NCBI GenBank assembly: GCA_030528965.1
Contig: JAUMXS010000027.1
Span: 1 to 14,199 of the forward strand
Length of the DNA: 14,199 nucleotides
Origin: Eubacteriales bacterium
GTDB taxonomy: Bacteria > Bacillota > Clostridia > Oscillospirales > Oscillospiraceae
Reading direction: 5' to 3'
A program made the position numbers and the translations under genes. Positions 1 to 7,475 of the stretch are shown one piece after another; positions within the stretch are counted from its first letter, which is position 1, and every line of letters starts with the position of its first letter. The notes below the pieces were generated by a model that worked only from the letters and a program-made list of their open reading frames with translations, had not been told where the DNA came from and did not search any database.

Positions 1-1321
1 CCACTTCCGGGAAGCAGCCCCTGTTGAAAATACCGCCTTCCCGCACGGTGATCGGTGTTTTCTCCGAAATGAGCCGCCGCAGATCCTGTCCCAGTTCCTC
101 CAGCGGATCCGTCTCCGCCACCGCACGCAGCAGAGCGCTCCGGCTGTCTGAAAGTGCGCGGAACAGGATCGGCAGTTTTTCCAGATAATGGCCCAGAGCC
201 AGCATATCCTGACCGTTGGCCGTACCGTAGACCGCGCGGCTCAGAAGCCGCTGGATATCTCCTATATCCCGCAGATTCCGGATCAGTTCCCCGCGGCCGA
301 CAGTGTCCTGATACAGTTCATTCACCGCCGCAAGCCTTCGCTGGATCGCCACGGGTGAGAGAAGCGGCCTTTCTACCCACGAGCGCATAAGTCTTCCGCC
401 CATCGGCGTCTTGGTTTTATCCAAGACCCAGAGCAGACTGCCCTTTTTCTCGCCCGTGCGCAGATTCTGCGTCAGTTCCAGTCCTCGCAGCGCGGCATTG
501 TCCAGTTCCATGTACCGACCGCGCGTAAAGATCTCCGGTCGGCGCAGCTGACGCATATCTCCCCGCTGGGTCTCAGCCAGATAGCTCAAAAGCCCGCCCA
601 GCGCACAAAGTACATATTCATCTTCTCCCAGACCCAGCGCCGAGGGTGAATCCACCTCATACTGCGCACAGAGGCGCTCCGCGCCGATCTCCGCGGTGAA
701 CCACTCGTCGCGCAGTTCCCGGCGGCAGTCCAGCCGTCTTTCCAGCAGTGCGCAAAGCTGCACATCCGCCGCTGCGGCCTTTGACAGCACCGTCTCCCGC
801 GGACGGAAGCGCGACAGCTCGTTCTGGAGATGCTGCGACGCATCTTCCGCAAACGAGGCCACGCAGATTTCACCGGTCGAGATGTCACAGAAGGCAATGC
901 CTCCGCCGCCGGCACCGTTCAGATGCGCCGCCGCCAGATAGTTCGACATGTTCTCTTCCAGCATGGAACTCTCCAGCACCGTGCCGGGCGTGATGACGCG
1001 GATAACGTCACGCCGGACCAGTCCCTTCGCCTCCTGAGGATCTTCCCTCTGCTCACATACGGCCACCTTATAGCCCTTGCTGATCAGGCGGGATATATAT
1101 ACCTCTGCCGAATGGTAAGGCACACCGCACATAGGCGTCTGTTCCGCTTCCGGTTTGTTCCGGTCACGGGTCGTCAGCGTAAGATCCAGTTCCCGCGATG
1201 CCACCCGGGCATCCTCGTCGAACATCTCATAAAAATCCCCCAGCCGGAAAAACAACAGACAGTCGTCATATTGTTTTTTGATCGCCGCATATTGCGCTTT
1301 CATGGGGGTCATTTCAGCCAT
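1..1321 (-). CDS. mutS: DNA mismatch repair protein MutS, N-terminal half (cut by window edge)
   Basis: This is the N-terminal ~440 residues of MutS, the ATPase that finds mismatches and recruits MutL. The reading frame stays open from the start codon to the left edge. MutS proteins are usually ~850-900 residues, so about half is present; the Walker ATPase end lies outside. The mismatch-recognition motif Phe-X-Glu is seen as F30-Y31-E32 in RLGDFYEMF. It is followed by the family-typical TPMCGVPYHS stretch, a connector region, and the lever-domain block ending KTPMGGRLMRSWVERPL. The ATG at 1321 has GAGAGG six bases upstream and gives the usual MutS beginning (MAEMTPMKAQY). It overlaps the miaB stop codon by 8 nt, so translation is probably coupled and the two genes share the miaB promoter. 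Identification is very secure. Confidence 0.97.
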   Translation of the reverse strand, partial: MAEMTPMKAQYAAIKKQYDDCLLFFRLGDFYEMFDEDARVASRELDLTLTTRDRNKPEAEQTPMCGVPYHSAEVYISRLISKGYKVAVCEQREDPQEAKGLVRRDVIRVITPGTVLESSMLEENMSNYLAAAHLNGAGGGGIAFCDISTGEICVASFAEDASQHLQNELSRFRPRETVLSKAAAADVQLCALLERRLDCRRELRDEWFTAEIGAERLCAQYEVDSPSALGLGEDEYVLCALGGLLSYLAETQRGDMRQLRRPEIFTRGRYMELDNAALRGLELTQNLRTGEKKGSLLWVLDKTKTPMGGRLMRSWVERPLLSPVAIQRRLAAVNELYQDTVGRGELIRNLRDIGDIQRLLSRAVYGTANGQDMLALGHYLEKLPILFRALSDSRSALLRAVAETDPLEELGQDLRRLISEKTPITVREGGIFNRGCFPEV

Positions 1322-2729
1322 CTGTTACCTCTCCAAACAAAGCCCAGGTATTCCCGGACGTGATCCGCGCCTTCACAAAGCGCCCGATATTCTCTTCGCT
1401 TCCGCGCAAATGAACCAGACGACCACCGTCTGTTCGGGCCGCCAGGGGATAATCCCCCGAGCCGGGGCCATCCACCAGCACCCGCAGCGTCTGTCCCACA
1501 TAGGCCGCATGCTTTTCCGCCGAGATCCTGTTCGACGTTTCCAGCAGTCTGTCAAACCGGCGCTGCTTTTCCTCCCGGCTGACGGGATCCGGCATTTTTG
1601 CCGCTGGCGTCCCTTCCCGTTTGGAATAAATAAACGTGAACATCGCGTCGTAACGGACCTTTTCCACCAGTCGGAGCGTGTCTTCAAACTCCTCCTCCGT
1701 CTCACCGGGGAAGCCCACGATGATATCCGTTGTGAGGACGATGTCCGGGATATATTTCCGCAAAAGCTCCACTTTTTCCAGATACCCCGCCGCATCATAG
1801 CCGCGGTTCATTGCCCGCAGAACACGGTCGCTGCCCGCCTGTACCGGCAGATGCAGATGATGGGCGCATTTTTCACACGATGCCATCGTTTCGAACAGGC
1901 GTTCCGTGGCATCCTTGGGGTGACTTGTCATGAACCGGAGCCGGAAATCGCCCGGCAGCGCGTTCAGCTCCCGCAGCAGCCCCGAAAAATCCATATTCAG
2001 CCCCAGATCGCGCCCGTAGGAGTTCACATTCTGCCCCAGCAGCGTTATATCCTTTGCCCCGTCTGCCAGAAGCCGCCGCGCCTCCGCAAGCACATCCTCC
2101 GGCCGCCGGGAACGCTCCCGGCCGCGGACATAGGGCACCACACAATACGAACAGAAATTATTGCAGCCGTACATCACCGAAAGCCAGGCCCGTACGCCGC
2201 CGTCGCGCGAAACGGGAAGGCCTTCCGCCACCGCGCCGTCAAAAGGATCTGCCGCAAACACCCGTCCGCGCCCTTCCATCGCGCGTTCCAGAAGCTCCGG
2301 GAATCTCCATAGCTCATGCGGCCCGAATACAAGATCGACCATCCGGTAGGACTTCCGGATCTTATCCGCCATATGCGGCTGTTGGACCATGCAGCCGCAG
2401 ACCGCGACGATCTGTCCCGGTTTTTTTGCCTTTGTATGTGTAAGTGCACCCACATTTCCCAGAACACGCTGTTCCGCATGTTCGCGCACCGCGCAGGTAT
2501 TCACCACGATCACGTCTGCTTCAAACTCGTCCTGCGTAAACGCAAAACCCATCTGTTTGAGAAATCCGCGCAGATGTTCGCTGTCCGCTTCATTCTGCTG
2601 ACAGCCGTAGGTATCCACCAGCGCCAGAGGCTGTCGTCCTTCTGCCGTCAGACGCGCCCGCAGTCTTTCGCACAGCGCGAGCTGTTCTGCCACTGCCTGC
2701 GGCGATATCTCTTCGCGTTCTCTGCCCAT
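1314..2729 (-). CDS. miaB: tRNA-2-methylthio-N6-dimethylallyladenosine synthase MiaB
   Basis: MiaB is a radical-SAM methylthiotransferase that adds the 2-methylthio group to i6A37 of tRNAs reading UNN codons. The product is 471 aa, the normal length. It has the UPF0004 domain with three cluster cysteines (C43 in DTYGCQQNE, C79 in VNTCAVRE, C113 in CGCM). The radical-SAM motif CxxxCxxC is C189, C193 and C196, and a C-terminal TRAM domain covers roughly residues 405-470. A frame-compatible ATG exists at 2768, but it lies upstream of the predicted -10 box (2759-2764) and so would not be in the mRNA. The ATG at 2729 has GGAG six bases upstream and is preferred. The gene is first in an operon with mutS. 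MiaA, which makes its substrate, is encoded 3.3 kb away in another unit. Confidence 0.96.
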   Translation of the reverse strand: MGREREEISPQAVAEQLALCERLRARLTAEGRQPLALVDTYGCQQNEADSEHLRGFLKQMGFAFTQDEFEADVIVVNTCAVREHAEQRVLGNVGALTHTKAKKPGQIVAVCGCMVQQPHMADKIRKSYRMVDLVFGPHELWRFPELLERAMEGRGRVFAADPFDGAVAEGLPVSRDGGVRAWLSVMYGCNNFCSYCVVPYVRGRERSRRPEDVLAEARRLLADGAKDITLLGQNVNSYGRDLGLNMDFSGLLRELNALPGDFRLRFMTSHPKDATERLFETMASCEKCAHHLHLPVQAGSDRVLRAMNRGYDAAGYLEKVELLRKYIPDIVLTTDIIVGFPGETEEEFEDTLRLVEKVRYDAMFTFIYSKREGTPAAKMPDPVSREEKQRRFDRLLETSNRISAEKHAAYVGQTLRVLVDGPGSGDYPLAARTDGGRLVHLRGSEENIGRFVKARITSGNTWALFGEVTDG

Positions 2730-2758
2730 AGTTCTCTCCCATCTCTCATTATCCTTCA

Positions 2759-2787
2759 ATTTTATCATTTTGCTATGGAAAGTTCAA
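2759..2787 (-). promoter_or_regulatory. Sigma-A-type promoter of miaB-mutS
   Basis: Read on the minus strand, a -35 box TTGAAC (2782-2787) and a -10 box TAAAAT (2759-2764) are separated by exactly 17 bp. Each box is close to consensus. The expected transcript start is near 2752, about 23 nt before the chosen miaB ATG at 2729. The -35 box directly abuts the -35-like box of the divergent mutL promoter. Confidence 0.7.
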
Positions 2788-2804
2788 CGGTTTTCCTGTA
2801 TAAT
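2776..2804 (+). promoter_or_regulatory. Sigma-A-type promoter of mutL
   Basis: A perfect TATAAT (2799-2804) lies 17 bp after a weaker -35-like TGGAAA (2776-2781), which matches TTGACA at four of six positions. The expected start is near 2811, leaving a leader of about 63 nt before the mutL ATG. The promoter interlocks with the miaB promoter: its spacer contains the miaB -35 box. Confidence 0.65.
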
Positions 2805-2873
2805 ATTCTTCTCTGACAGCGATCTCCGCATGCGCGATATTTGTCTGTTAATCCATCGACCGGAGGCCCTCCC

Positions 2874-4970
2874 ATGGCTGATATTCAAATCCTTTCCCCC
2901 TTTGTCGCCGACCTCATCGCTGCCGGTGAAGTTGTCGAGCGGCCGGCGGCCGCCGTGAAGGAGCTTTTGGAAAACTCCCTTGACGCCGGCGCCAAAAACA
3001 TCGTCGTGGAACTGCGTGACGGCGGAAGATCTTTCATCCGCGTCACGGATGACGGATGCGGCATGACCCCCGAGGATGCCGGGATCGCCTGTCTGCGCCA
3101 TGCGACCTCCAAACTGCACAGCAAACACGATCTCGAAGCGATCCGCACCTTCGGTTTCCGGGGCGAAGCTCTCGCCGCCATCAGCGCTGTCGGCCGCGTG
3201 GAACTGACCACCCGCCCCGCAGACGCGGAAACAGGCATCCATGTCGAACTAGATGCCGGGGAGATCACAGCCATGTATGAGACCGGCTGCCCGGCGGGAA
3301 CCACCTTCATCGTGCGTGATCTGTTCTTCAATACCCCTGCGCGCCTCAAGTTCATGGGCAGCGACCGCTCCGAGGGCGTCGCCTGTGTCGCCGCCGCCAT
3401 GAGAGCCGCGCTCGGACGCCCGGATGTCTCCATCCGCTGCATCCGCGACGGCAAGGAGGAGTTCTTCTCCCCCGGTGACAGTGACGCTTCCTCCTGTGTC
3501 TACACCCTTCTGGGCCGTGAAACGGCCTCTTCGCTGCTCCCCTGCCGCAGCGAAGAGGATCAGATCAAGGTAAGCGGTTACGTCTCCGCGCCCCATTCCT
3601 GCCGCGGCAACCGCACAGCTCAGTATTTCTTCTGCAACGGACGCCCTATCCGTTCCCGTACCCTTACCGCCGCGCTGGAACAGGCCTATAAAAACCGTTC
3701 CCTCACCGGGCGGTTCCCGGCCTGTGTCATCTATCTGGAAATTCCCTGGGCCTCCGTGGATGTAAATGTCCATCCCGCCAAGCTGGAGGTCCGTTTCTCC
3801 GACGAACGCCGTGTGGCTTCCGTCGTCTATTATGCCGCTCTCTCGGCACTGGACCTTGAAAACGAACCTCTCCTGACCCCCGATCCGGGCAAAAACATTT
3901 CCACGCCGCCTTTCATCAATTCGACAGGCTCCGATAAGGCAGCCCGGACTCCGGCAGGCGCCGGGGCGGCGCGCAAAAGCGCGGGGACCCCTGCTGCTTA
4001 CAGTTCCCCCTCTGCTTACGGCTCCTCCGCCAAACCCTTTCCCTCTGCTGCGCCGCACAAGCCCATCACATCCGGGCCGGTCCGCAGCATTCTCCGTGAA
4101 GCGGGTTCTTCTTCCAAACCCCTTGAGCCGAAATCATCCGAACCGCCGCGAGCCGCCGCTCCCATACAGCAGGAGTTCCCCCGCTTCGGATCTCTGACGC
4201 TCCGGGATCGCCCTGCGGACACGGCCGTTTCCGACTTTCTGGATACCGCCGCCGAGGTGGTCTCTCAAATGTTCGCCGCCCCAGAGGCAGTCACCCGGGA
4301 ATCGTCCGTCGATCCCGTTCCCGCTCCGGCAGAAACGCCGGAAACGATCCTGCCTCCGTTGGAGCCGCCAAAACAGTCCGCGCTCGATCCGCGTTTCGAG
4401 ACTGCCAAGCCCCGTCTGATCGGCGAGGCACTGGGGTTCTGTATCCTTGTGGAACTGGACGGTCAGCTTCTCCTAATCGATAAGCATGCCGTGCATGAAC
4501 GGCTCCTGTTTGATCGGATGCATCCCGCCGATGCGGCGCTCACGCCGCAGGGGCTACTGGCGCCGCTGGTTTTCTCCCCGGGAGAAGACGATACCGCGCT
4601 CCTGCTGGAAAACGAGACGCTTCTCAAGCGGCTGGGCTTCGAGCTGGAAGCCCTCGGCGAGAACGCCGTCGCCGTGCGTGCGATCCCCATGGATATCGAC
4701 GAGCCCGAGGCCGTGCCCCTGCTCGAGGAACTTCTTGAAAAACTGCGTGACGGTCTCCGTCCGGACGCGCAGGACATCTGGGACGGTCTGGCCCAGAGCG
4801 TTGCCTGCCGTGCCGCCATCAAGGCCGGGCGTTCCTCCGACCCCCGTGAGCTGCAGAATCTTGTCGATGCCGTTTGCTCCGGGGCGGTACGGTACTGCCC
4901 CCACGGACGTCCCGTCTTCTGGGCTCTGTCCCGGGAGGATATCGACAAACGATTCATGCGCATCGTATAA
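2874..4970 (+). CDS. mutL: DNA mismatch repair protein MutL (endonuclease-bearing type)
   Basis: MutL links mismatch recognition by MutS to strand incision. The product is 698 aa. The N-terminal GHKL ATPase shows ELLENSLDAG (residues 30-39), DDGCGM (59-64) and GFRGEAL (94-100). A low-complexity Pro/Ala/Ser linker spans roughly residues 350-505. The C-terminal domain has the endonuclease motif DKHAVHERLLFD (536-547) and the metal-site elements ACR (around C645) and CPHGRP (675-680). It also has a QxxLxP beta-clamp motif, QGLLAP (559-564). This is the type found in bacteria without Dam methylation, where MutL nicks DNA itself. The last acidic residue of the endonuclease motif is Asp rather than the usual Glu. 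The ATG at 2874 follows GGAGG (2862-2866) by 7 nt and is preferred over an in-frame TTG at 2841. CCTCC just before the ATG could pair weakly with that ribosome site. Confidence 0.97.
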   Translation: MADIQILSPFVADLIAAGEVVERPAAAVKELLENSLDAGAKNIVVELRDGGRSFIRVTDDGCGMTPEDAGIACLRHATSKLHSKHDLEAIRTFGFRGEALAAISAVGRVELTTRPADAETGIHVELDAGEITAMYETGCPAGTTFIVRDLFFNTPARLKFMGSDRSEGVACVAAAMRAALGRPDVSIRCIRDGKEEFFSPGDSDASSCVYTLLGRETASSLLPCRSEEDQIKVSGYVSAPHSCRGNRTAQYFFCNGRPIRSRTLTAALEQAYKNRSLTGRFPACVIYLEIPWASVDVNVHPAKLEVRFSDERRVASVVYYAALSALDLENEPLLTPDPGKNISTPPFINSTGSDKAARTPAGAGAARKSAGTPAAYSSPSAYGSSAKPFPSAAPHKPITSGPVRSILREAGSSSKPLEPKSSEPPRAAAPIQQEFPRFGSLTLRDRPADTAVSDFLDTAAEVVSQMFAAPEAVTRESSVDPVPAPAETPETILPPLEPPKQSALDPRFETAKPRLIGEALGFCILVELDGQLLLIDKHAVHERLLFDRMHPADAALTPQGLLAPLVFSPGEDDTALLLENETLLKRLGFELEALGENAVAVRAIPMDIDEPEAVPLLEELLEKLRDGLRPDAQDIWDGLAQSVACRAAIKAGRSSDPRELQNLVDAVCSGAVRYCPHGRPVFWALSREDIDKRFMRIV

Positions 4971-4972
4971 AC

Positions 4973-5007
4973 AAAAAACCGGCAGGAAAGCTTTTTGCTT
5001 TCCTGCC
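4973..5007 (-). terminator. Intrinsic terminator of degV
   Basis: A perfect 11-bp stem (GGCAGGAAAGC with GCTTTCCTGCC, 4981-5007) closes on a five-base loop. On the minus strand it is followed by GG and then six T residues (4978-4973), the standard intrinsic terminator layout for degV. On the plus strand the stem lies 10 nt after the mutL stop but has no T-run behind it, so it would be a poorer terminator for mutL. Confidence 0.85.
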
Positions 5008-5052
5008 AGATCGTATCGTCTGTGCTCTATTTGCGGAAAACGTGTTTTCCTC

Positions 5053-5907
5053 TCAGTTTTCCGGTTTTCTCATATACAGGATCCCCATGGTCATGGGGCC
5101 GCAATGGCTGCTGACCGTGCAGCCGGTGGATGTACGGATGACCTCCTCAAACGGCTGATACGAAAGGATCGCCGCGCGCACGCTTTCATACATGTCCTCG
5201 GGGATGCCCGAGTCGGTGATGAAGATGCGGCGCAGATCCAGATCGCTCCGGCCGGCCAGTCTGTCGCGGACATACTGGAGATAGGCACGCTCGATCCTGC
5301 CGCGATATTTTTTCGCGACATGCATTTTTCCGTCATGCACCTCAATGCAGGGTTTGAGCTTCAGCATATTGGCGCCCAACGCCTGTACGGTCGTACAGCG
5401 GCCGCCGCGGCGCATATATTCCAGCGTATCCAGCATAAAGCTGCTCTCCACACAGGGGATCTTCCGTTCCAGCTCGGCTACGATCTCATCCGGGGTCAGA
5501 CCGTTTTTCACCATCTCAACGGCATCCAGCGCCAGATGCCCGTAGCCCGTGGTTAGATTGCGGGAATCCACCACCCGGATATTTTCAAACTCCGCCGCGG
5601 CGATGCGCGCATTGCTGCAGCAGGCCGAAAGCTCCGAGGAAAACGCCACGTGGATGATGACATCGTATTCTTTTTTCATTTCGGTCCAGGTCTCTATGTA
5701 ATCCCCCACCGTGACGGCGGAAGTTCCGGTGATCTTTCCGGTAGCCTCTGTGTATGCAAAAACGTCGGGCGTCGAAATATCCACTCCGTCCCGATAACTG
5801 CTCCCGTCCTCTTTTATGACATAAAGAGGCAGGACCGTGATCCCATGATCTTTCGCATAGGCAAGGGGCAGATCGCAGGTGCTGTCTGCCGAAATACCGA
5901 TCTTCAA
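5053..5907 (-). CDS. DegV family fatty-acid-binding protein
   Basis: DegV proteins bind fatty acids; those studied in Firmicutes (FakB) present the fatty acid to the kinase FakA. The product is 284 aa, normal for the family. It starts MKIGISADSTCDLP, matching the usual DegV N-terminus with its DST(A/C)DLP motif. Other family elements are the ligand-side GTSAVT, the VVDS strand near the middle, the RGGR loop, KLKPCIEVHDGK, and a C-terminal SSHCGPMTMGI that corresponds to the usual HxGPGxxG element. I choose the TTG at 5907 as start: AGGAGG (5914-5919) sits six bases upstream, whereas the in-frame ATG at 5922 would place that ribosome site inside the gene. The gene stands alone on the minus strand between mutL and miaA, with its own promoter and terminator. 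The exact ligand cannot be told from sequence. Confidence 0.92.
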   Translation of the reverse strand: MKIGISADSTCDLPLAYAKDHGITVLPLYVIKEDGSSYRDGVDISTPDVFAYTEATGKITGTSAVTVGDYIETWTEMKKEYDVIIHVAFSSELSACCSNARIAAAEFENIRVVDSRNLTTGYGHLALDAVEMVKNGLTPDEIVAELERKIPCVESSFMLDTLEYMRRGGRCTTVQALGANMLKLKPCIEVHDGKMHVAKKYRGRIERAYLQYVRDRLAGRSDLDLRRIFITDSGIPEDMYESVRAAILSYQPFEEVIRTSTGCTVSSHCGPMTMGILYMRKPEN

Positions 5908-5941
5908 GTGCATCCTCCTCATAATAATACAAACAACTAAA

Positions 5942-5970
5942 AGTGTATCATATATATCCCTATTTGTCTA
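5942..5970 (-). promoter_or_regulatory. Promoter of degV (extended -10)
   Basis: On the minus strand, TAGACA (5965-5970, five of six matches to consensus) is followed after 17 bp by TACACT (5942-5947). TGA directly precedes the -10 box, giving an extended -10. The expected start is near 5935, so the leader is short, about 28 nt. The divergent miaA promoter must lie in the same stretch. The best -10 candidate for it is TATCAT at 5946-5951, overlapping this box, but I cannot assign a convincing -35. Confidence 0.6.
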
Positions 5971-6005
5971 CACATTCATTTCTTCAGAAACAGGAGGTTT
6001 CCGGT

Positions 6006-6944
6006 ATGCGCCAGCATCCGATTCTCGTCATCACCGGGCCCACCGCCACAGGAAAAACCGAGCTCGGCGTTCGTCTGGCTCAGGCGATAAACGGCGAGGT
6101 CGTTTCAGCCGATTCCATGCAGATCTACCGCGGCATGGACATCGGTACCGCAAAGCCCTCTCTCGCCGAACGGGACGGCGTCCCGCACCATATGTTCGAC
6201 GTGGCCGATCCGGCGGAAGGCTGGTCCGCCGCACGCTATGTCGAGGAAGCCTCCGCCTGTGTGGAGGACATTCTGTCCCGTGGAAAACATCCCATTCTGG
6301 TCGGCGGAACGGGACTGTATATCGATTCCCTTCTGGCCGGCCGTCAGTTTGCCGCCGCGCCTTCCGATCCCGCTCTGCGGGACCGTCTCTGCGCCGAATA
6401 CGATGCGGAGGGCGGGGATGCTTTCCGGGCCCGTCTCAGCGAAATGGATCCCGAACGGGCAGAAAAACTTCCGTCCGCCGATAAACGCAGGCTCGTGCGC
6501 GCCATGGAGATCTTCCTTCTCACCGGTCATACCATGACCGAGCACGATCTTCTTGAGCGCAGCCAGCCGCCGCGTTATGCCTCTCTTCGCTTTGCCATTT
6601 CCTTTGCCGAGCGGGAGATCCTGTACAGCCGCATTGACACCCGTGTGGATATCATGGCGCAGCAGGGTCTTTTTGAGGAAGTCCGGCGTCTGCTTGATGC
6701 CGGTCTCTCCCCCGGCTGTACTGCCATGCAGGCCATCGGCTACAAAGAGGCCGCCGCCGCACTGTGCGGCGAACTCAGCCGTGAGGAGGCCCTCGAAAAC
6801 ATCAAACGGGCCAGCCGCCGCTATGCCAAACGTCAGCTCACCTGGCTTCGCCGCGACTCCGAACTGCACTGGCTCCTGCGCGATCGGATAACTTTCCCGC
6901 AGGATGCTCTGGAGCAGATCCTGGAAACCCTGGACAAGGCATGA
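6006..6944 (+). CDS. miaA: tRNA dimethylallyltransferase MiaA
   Basis: MiaA transfers a dimethylallyl group from DMAPP to N6 of A37 in tRNAs reading codons that start with U, making i6A37, the substrate of MiaB. The product is 312 aa, a normal length. It has a P-loop GPTATGKT (residues 11-18), the DSMQIYRGMDIGTAKP block beginning at D36 (tRNA and catalytic region), GGTGLY (100-105) and the family's AIGYKE motif. The C-terminal RYAKRQLTW element is also present. The ATG at 6006 has AGGAGG (5992-5997) 8 nt upstream and gives MRQHPILVITGPTATGKT. The longer in-frame extension back to 5943 has no family support and would run into the promoter region. It heads the rightward array and is followed by hfq after 185 nt. 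Confidence 0.97.
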   Translation: MRQHPILVITGPTATGKTELGVRLAQAINGEVVSADSMQIYRGMDIGTAKPSLAERDGVPHHMFDVADPAEGWSAARYVEEASACVEDILSRGKHPILVGGTGLYIDSLLAGRQFAAAPSDPALRDRLCAEYDAEGGDAFRARLSEMDPERAEKLPSADKRRLVRAMEIFLLTGHTMTEHDLLERSQPPRYASLRFAISFAEREILYSRIDTRVDIMAQQGLFEEVRRLLDAGLSPGCTAMQAIGYKEAAAALCGELSREEALENIKRASRRYAKRQLTWLRRDSELHWLLRDRITFPQDALEQILETLDKA

Positions 6945-7129
6945 TTTTTCCCGTTTTGACGCTTCGACCCCTTTCGACAGAATCAGAACCGCCGCTGGTA
7001 TAAAATAACTCCCGTACAGACACGCAGCGCCGTTTTCCGCGCCGCCGAGATTTGTATAATATCACTATTTTATGAAGCGGCCGGTTATGATAAAATATAA
7101 TTGTATGGCCGTTTTCAGAGGGAGTTACC
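6945..7129 (+). promoter_or_regulatory. miaA-hfq gap with several hfq promoter candidates
   Basis: The 185-nt gap is much more AT-rich than the genes beside it and holds no ORF I would call. Several promoter-like signals point toward hfq. TTGACG (6956-6961) has a CAGAAT 16 bp on. TGGTATAAA (6996-7004) is an extended -10. A perfect TATAAT (7055-7060) has only a weak -35. TGATAAAAT (7088-7096) is another extended -10 with no clear -35. The last would start near 7103 and leave a ~27-nt leader. No terminator hairpin follows miaA. Individual assignments are uncertain, but hfq very probably has its own transcription start here. Confidence 0.5.
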
Positions 7130-7384
7130 ATGATGCAGAAATCACAGAATCTTCAGGAGATCTTTCTCAATCAGGCCAGACGCGATAAAACCCCGCTCAC
7201 CGTGTTTCTTATGAACGGCTTTCAGATCCGCGGCGTGGTGCGCGGCTTCGACAATTTCACCGTTGTCATGGAGTCCGACGGAAAACAGCAGCTCATCTAT
7301 AAGCATGCTATCTCCACCTTCGTCCCTCTGCGCAGCATCGACCTTGGACAGGTTCCCGCTGCCGCCGCGAACAACCTGCCGTAA
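7130..7384 (+). CDS. hfq: RNA chaperone Hfq
   Basis: Hfq is a hexameric Sm-like protein that binds small RNAs and U-rich or A-rich tails. The product is 84 aa. [21 protein letters not shown] begins like other Hfq proteins, followed by the Sm1 fold ([19 protein letters not shown]). The diagnostic Sm2 motif is [10 protein letters not shown]. The acidic-poor tail is short, as is common in Firmicutes, so a long C-terminal RNA-handling tail is lacking. GAGGGAG (7118-7124) lies 5 nt before the ATG at 7130 and 8 nt before a second ATG at 7133. Either could be used, changing the protein by one residue. The position just after miaA is the classic one for this gene. Confidence 0.96.
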   Translation: MMQKSQNLQEIFLNQARRDKTPLTVFLMNGFQIRGVVRGFDNFTVVMESDGKQQLIYKHAISTFVPLRSIDLGQVPAAAANNLP

Positions 7385-7475
7385 GCCGTATCGCCGCATC
7401 GTTACATAGCGGAAACCCCGGCCGTCGAATCCGCCCGGCTTTTCCGCCCGCCTGAACCATTTCTCGGGAGGCGCC

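Noticed and set aside
2730..2768. Upstream in-frame ATG for miaB at 2768
   Set aside because: It lies upstream of the predicted -10 box, has no ribosome site, and the added residues are not typical of MiaB.
3249..4058. A 269-codon open frame on the minus strand within mutL
   Set aside because: It lies opposite conserved MutL ATPase sequence, is Gly/Arg-rich, and shows no recognisable motif.
6609..6645. A perfect TTGACA inside miaA
   Set aside because: No -10-like hexamer lies at 15-19 bp downstream.
7409..7447. GCGGAAA/TTTCCGC inverted repeat between hfq and the HlyD-like gene
   Set aside because: Only 7 bp pair before an asymmetric bulge and a 4-bp inner stem, and no T-run follows. It is too weak to call a terminator.
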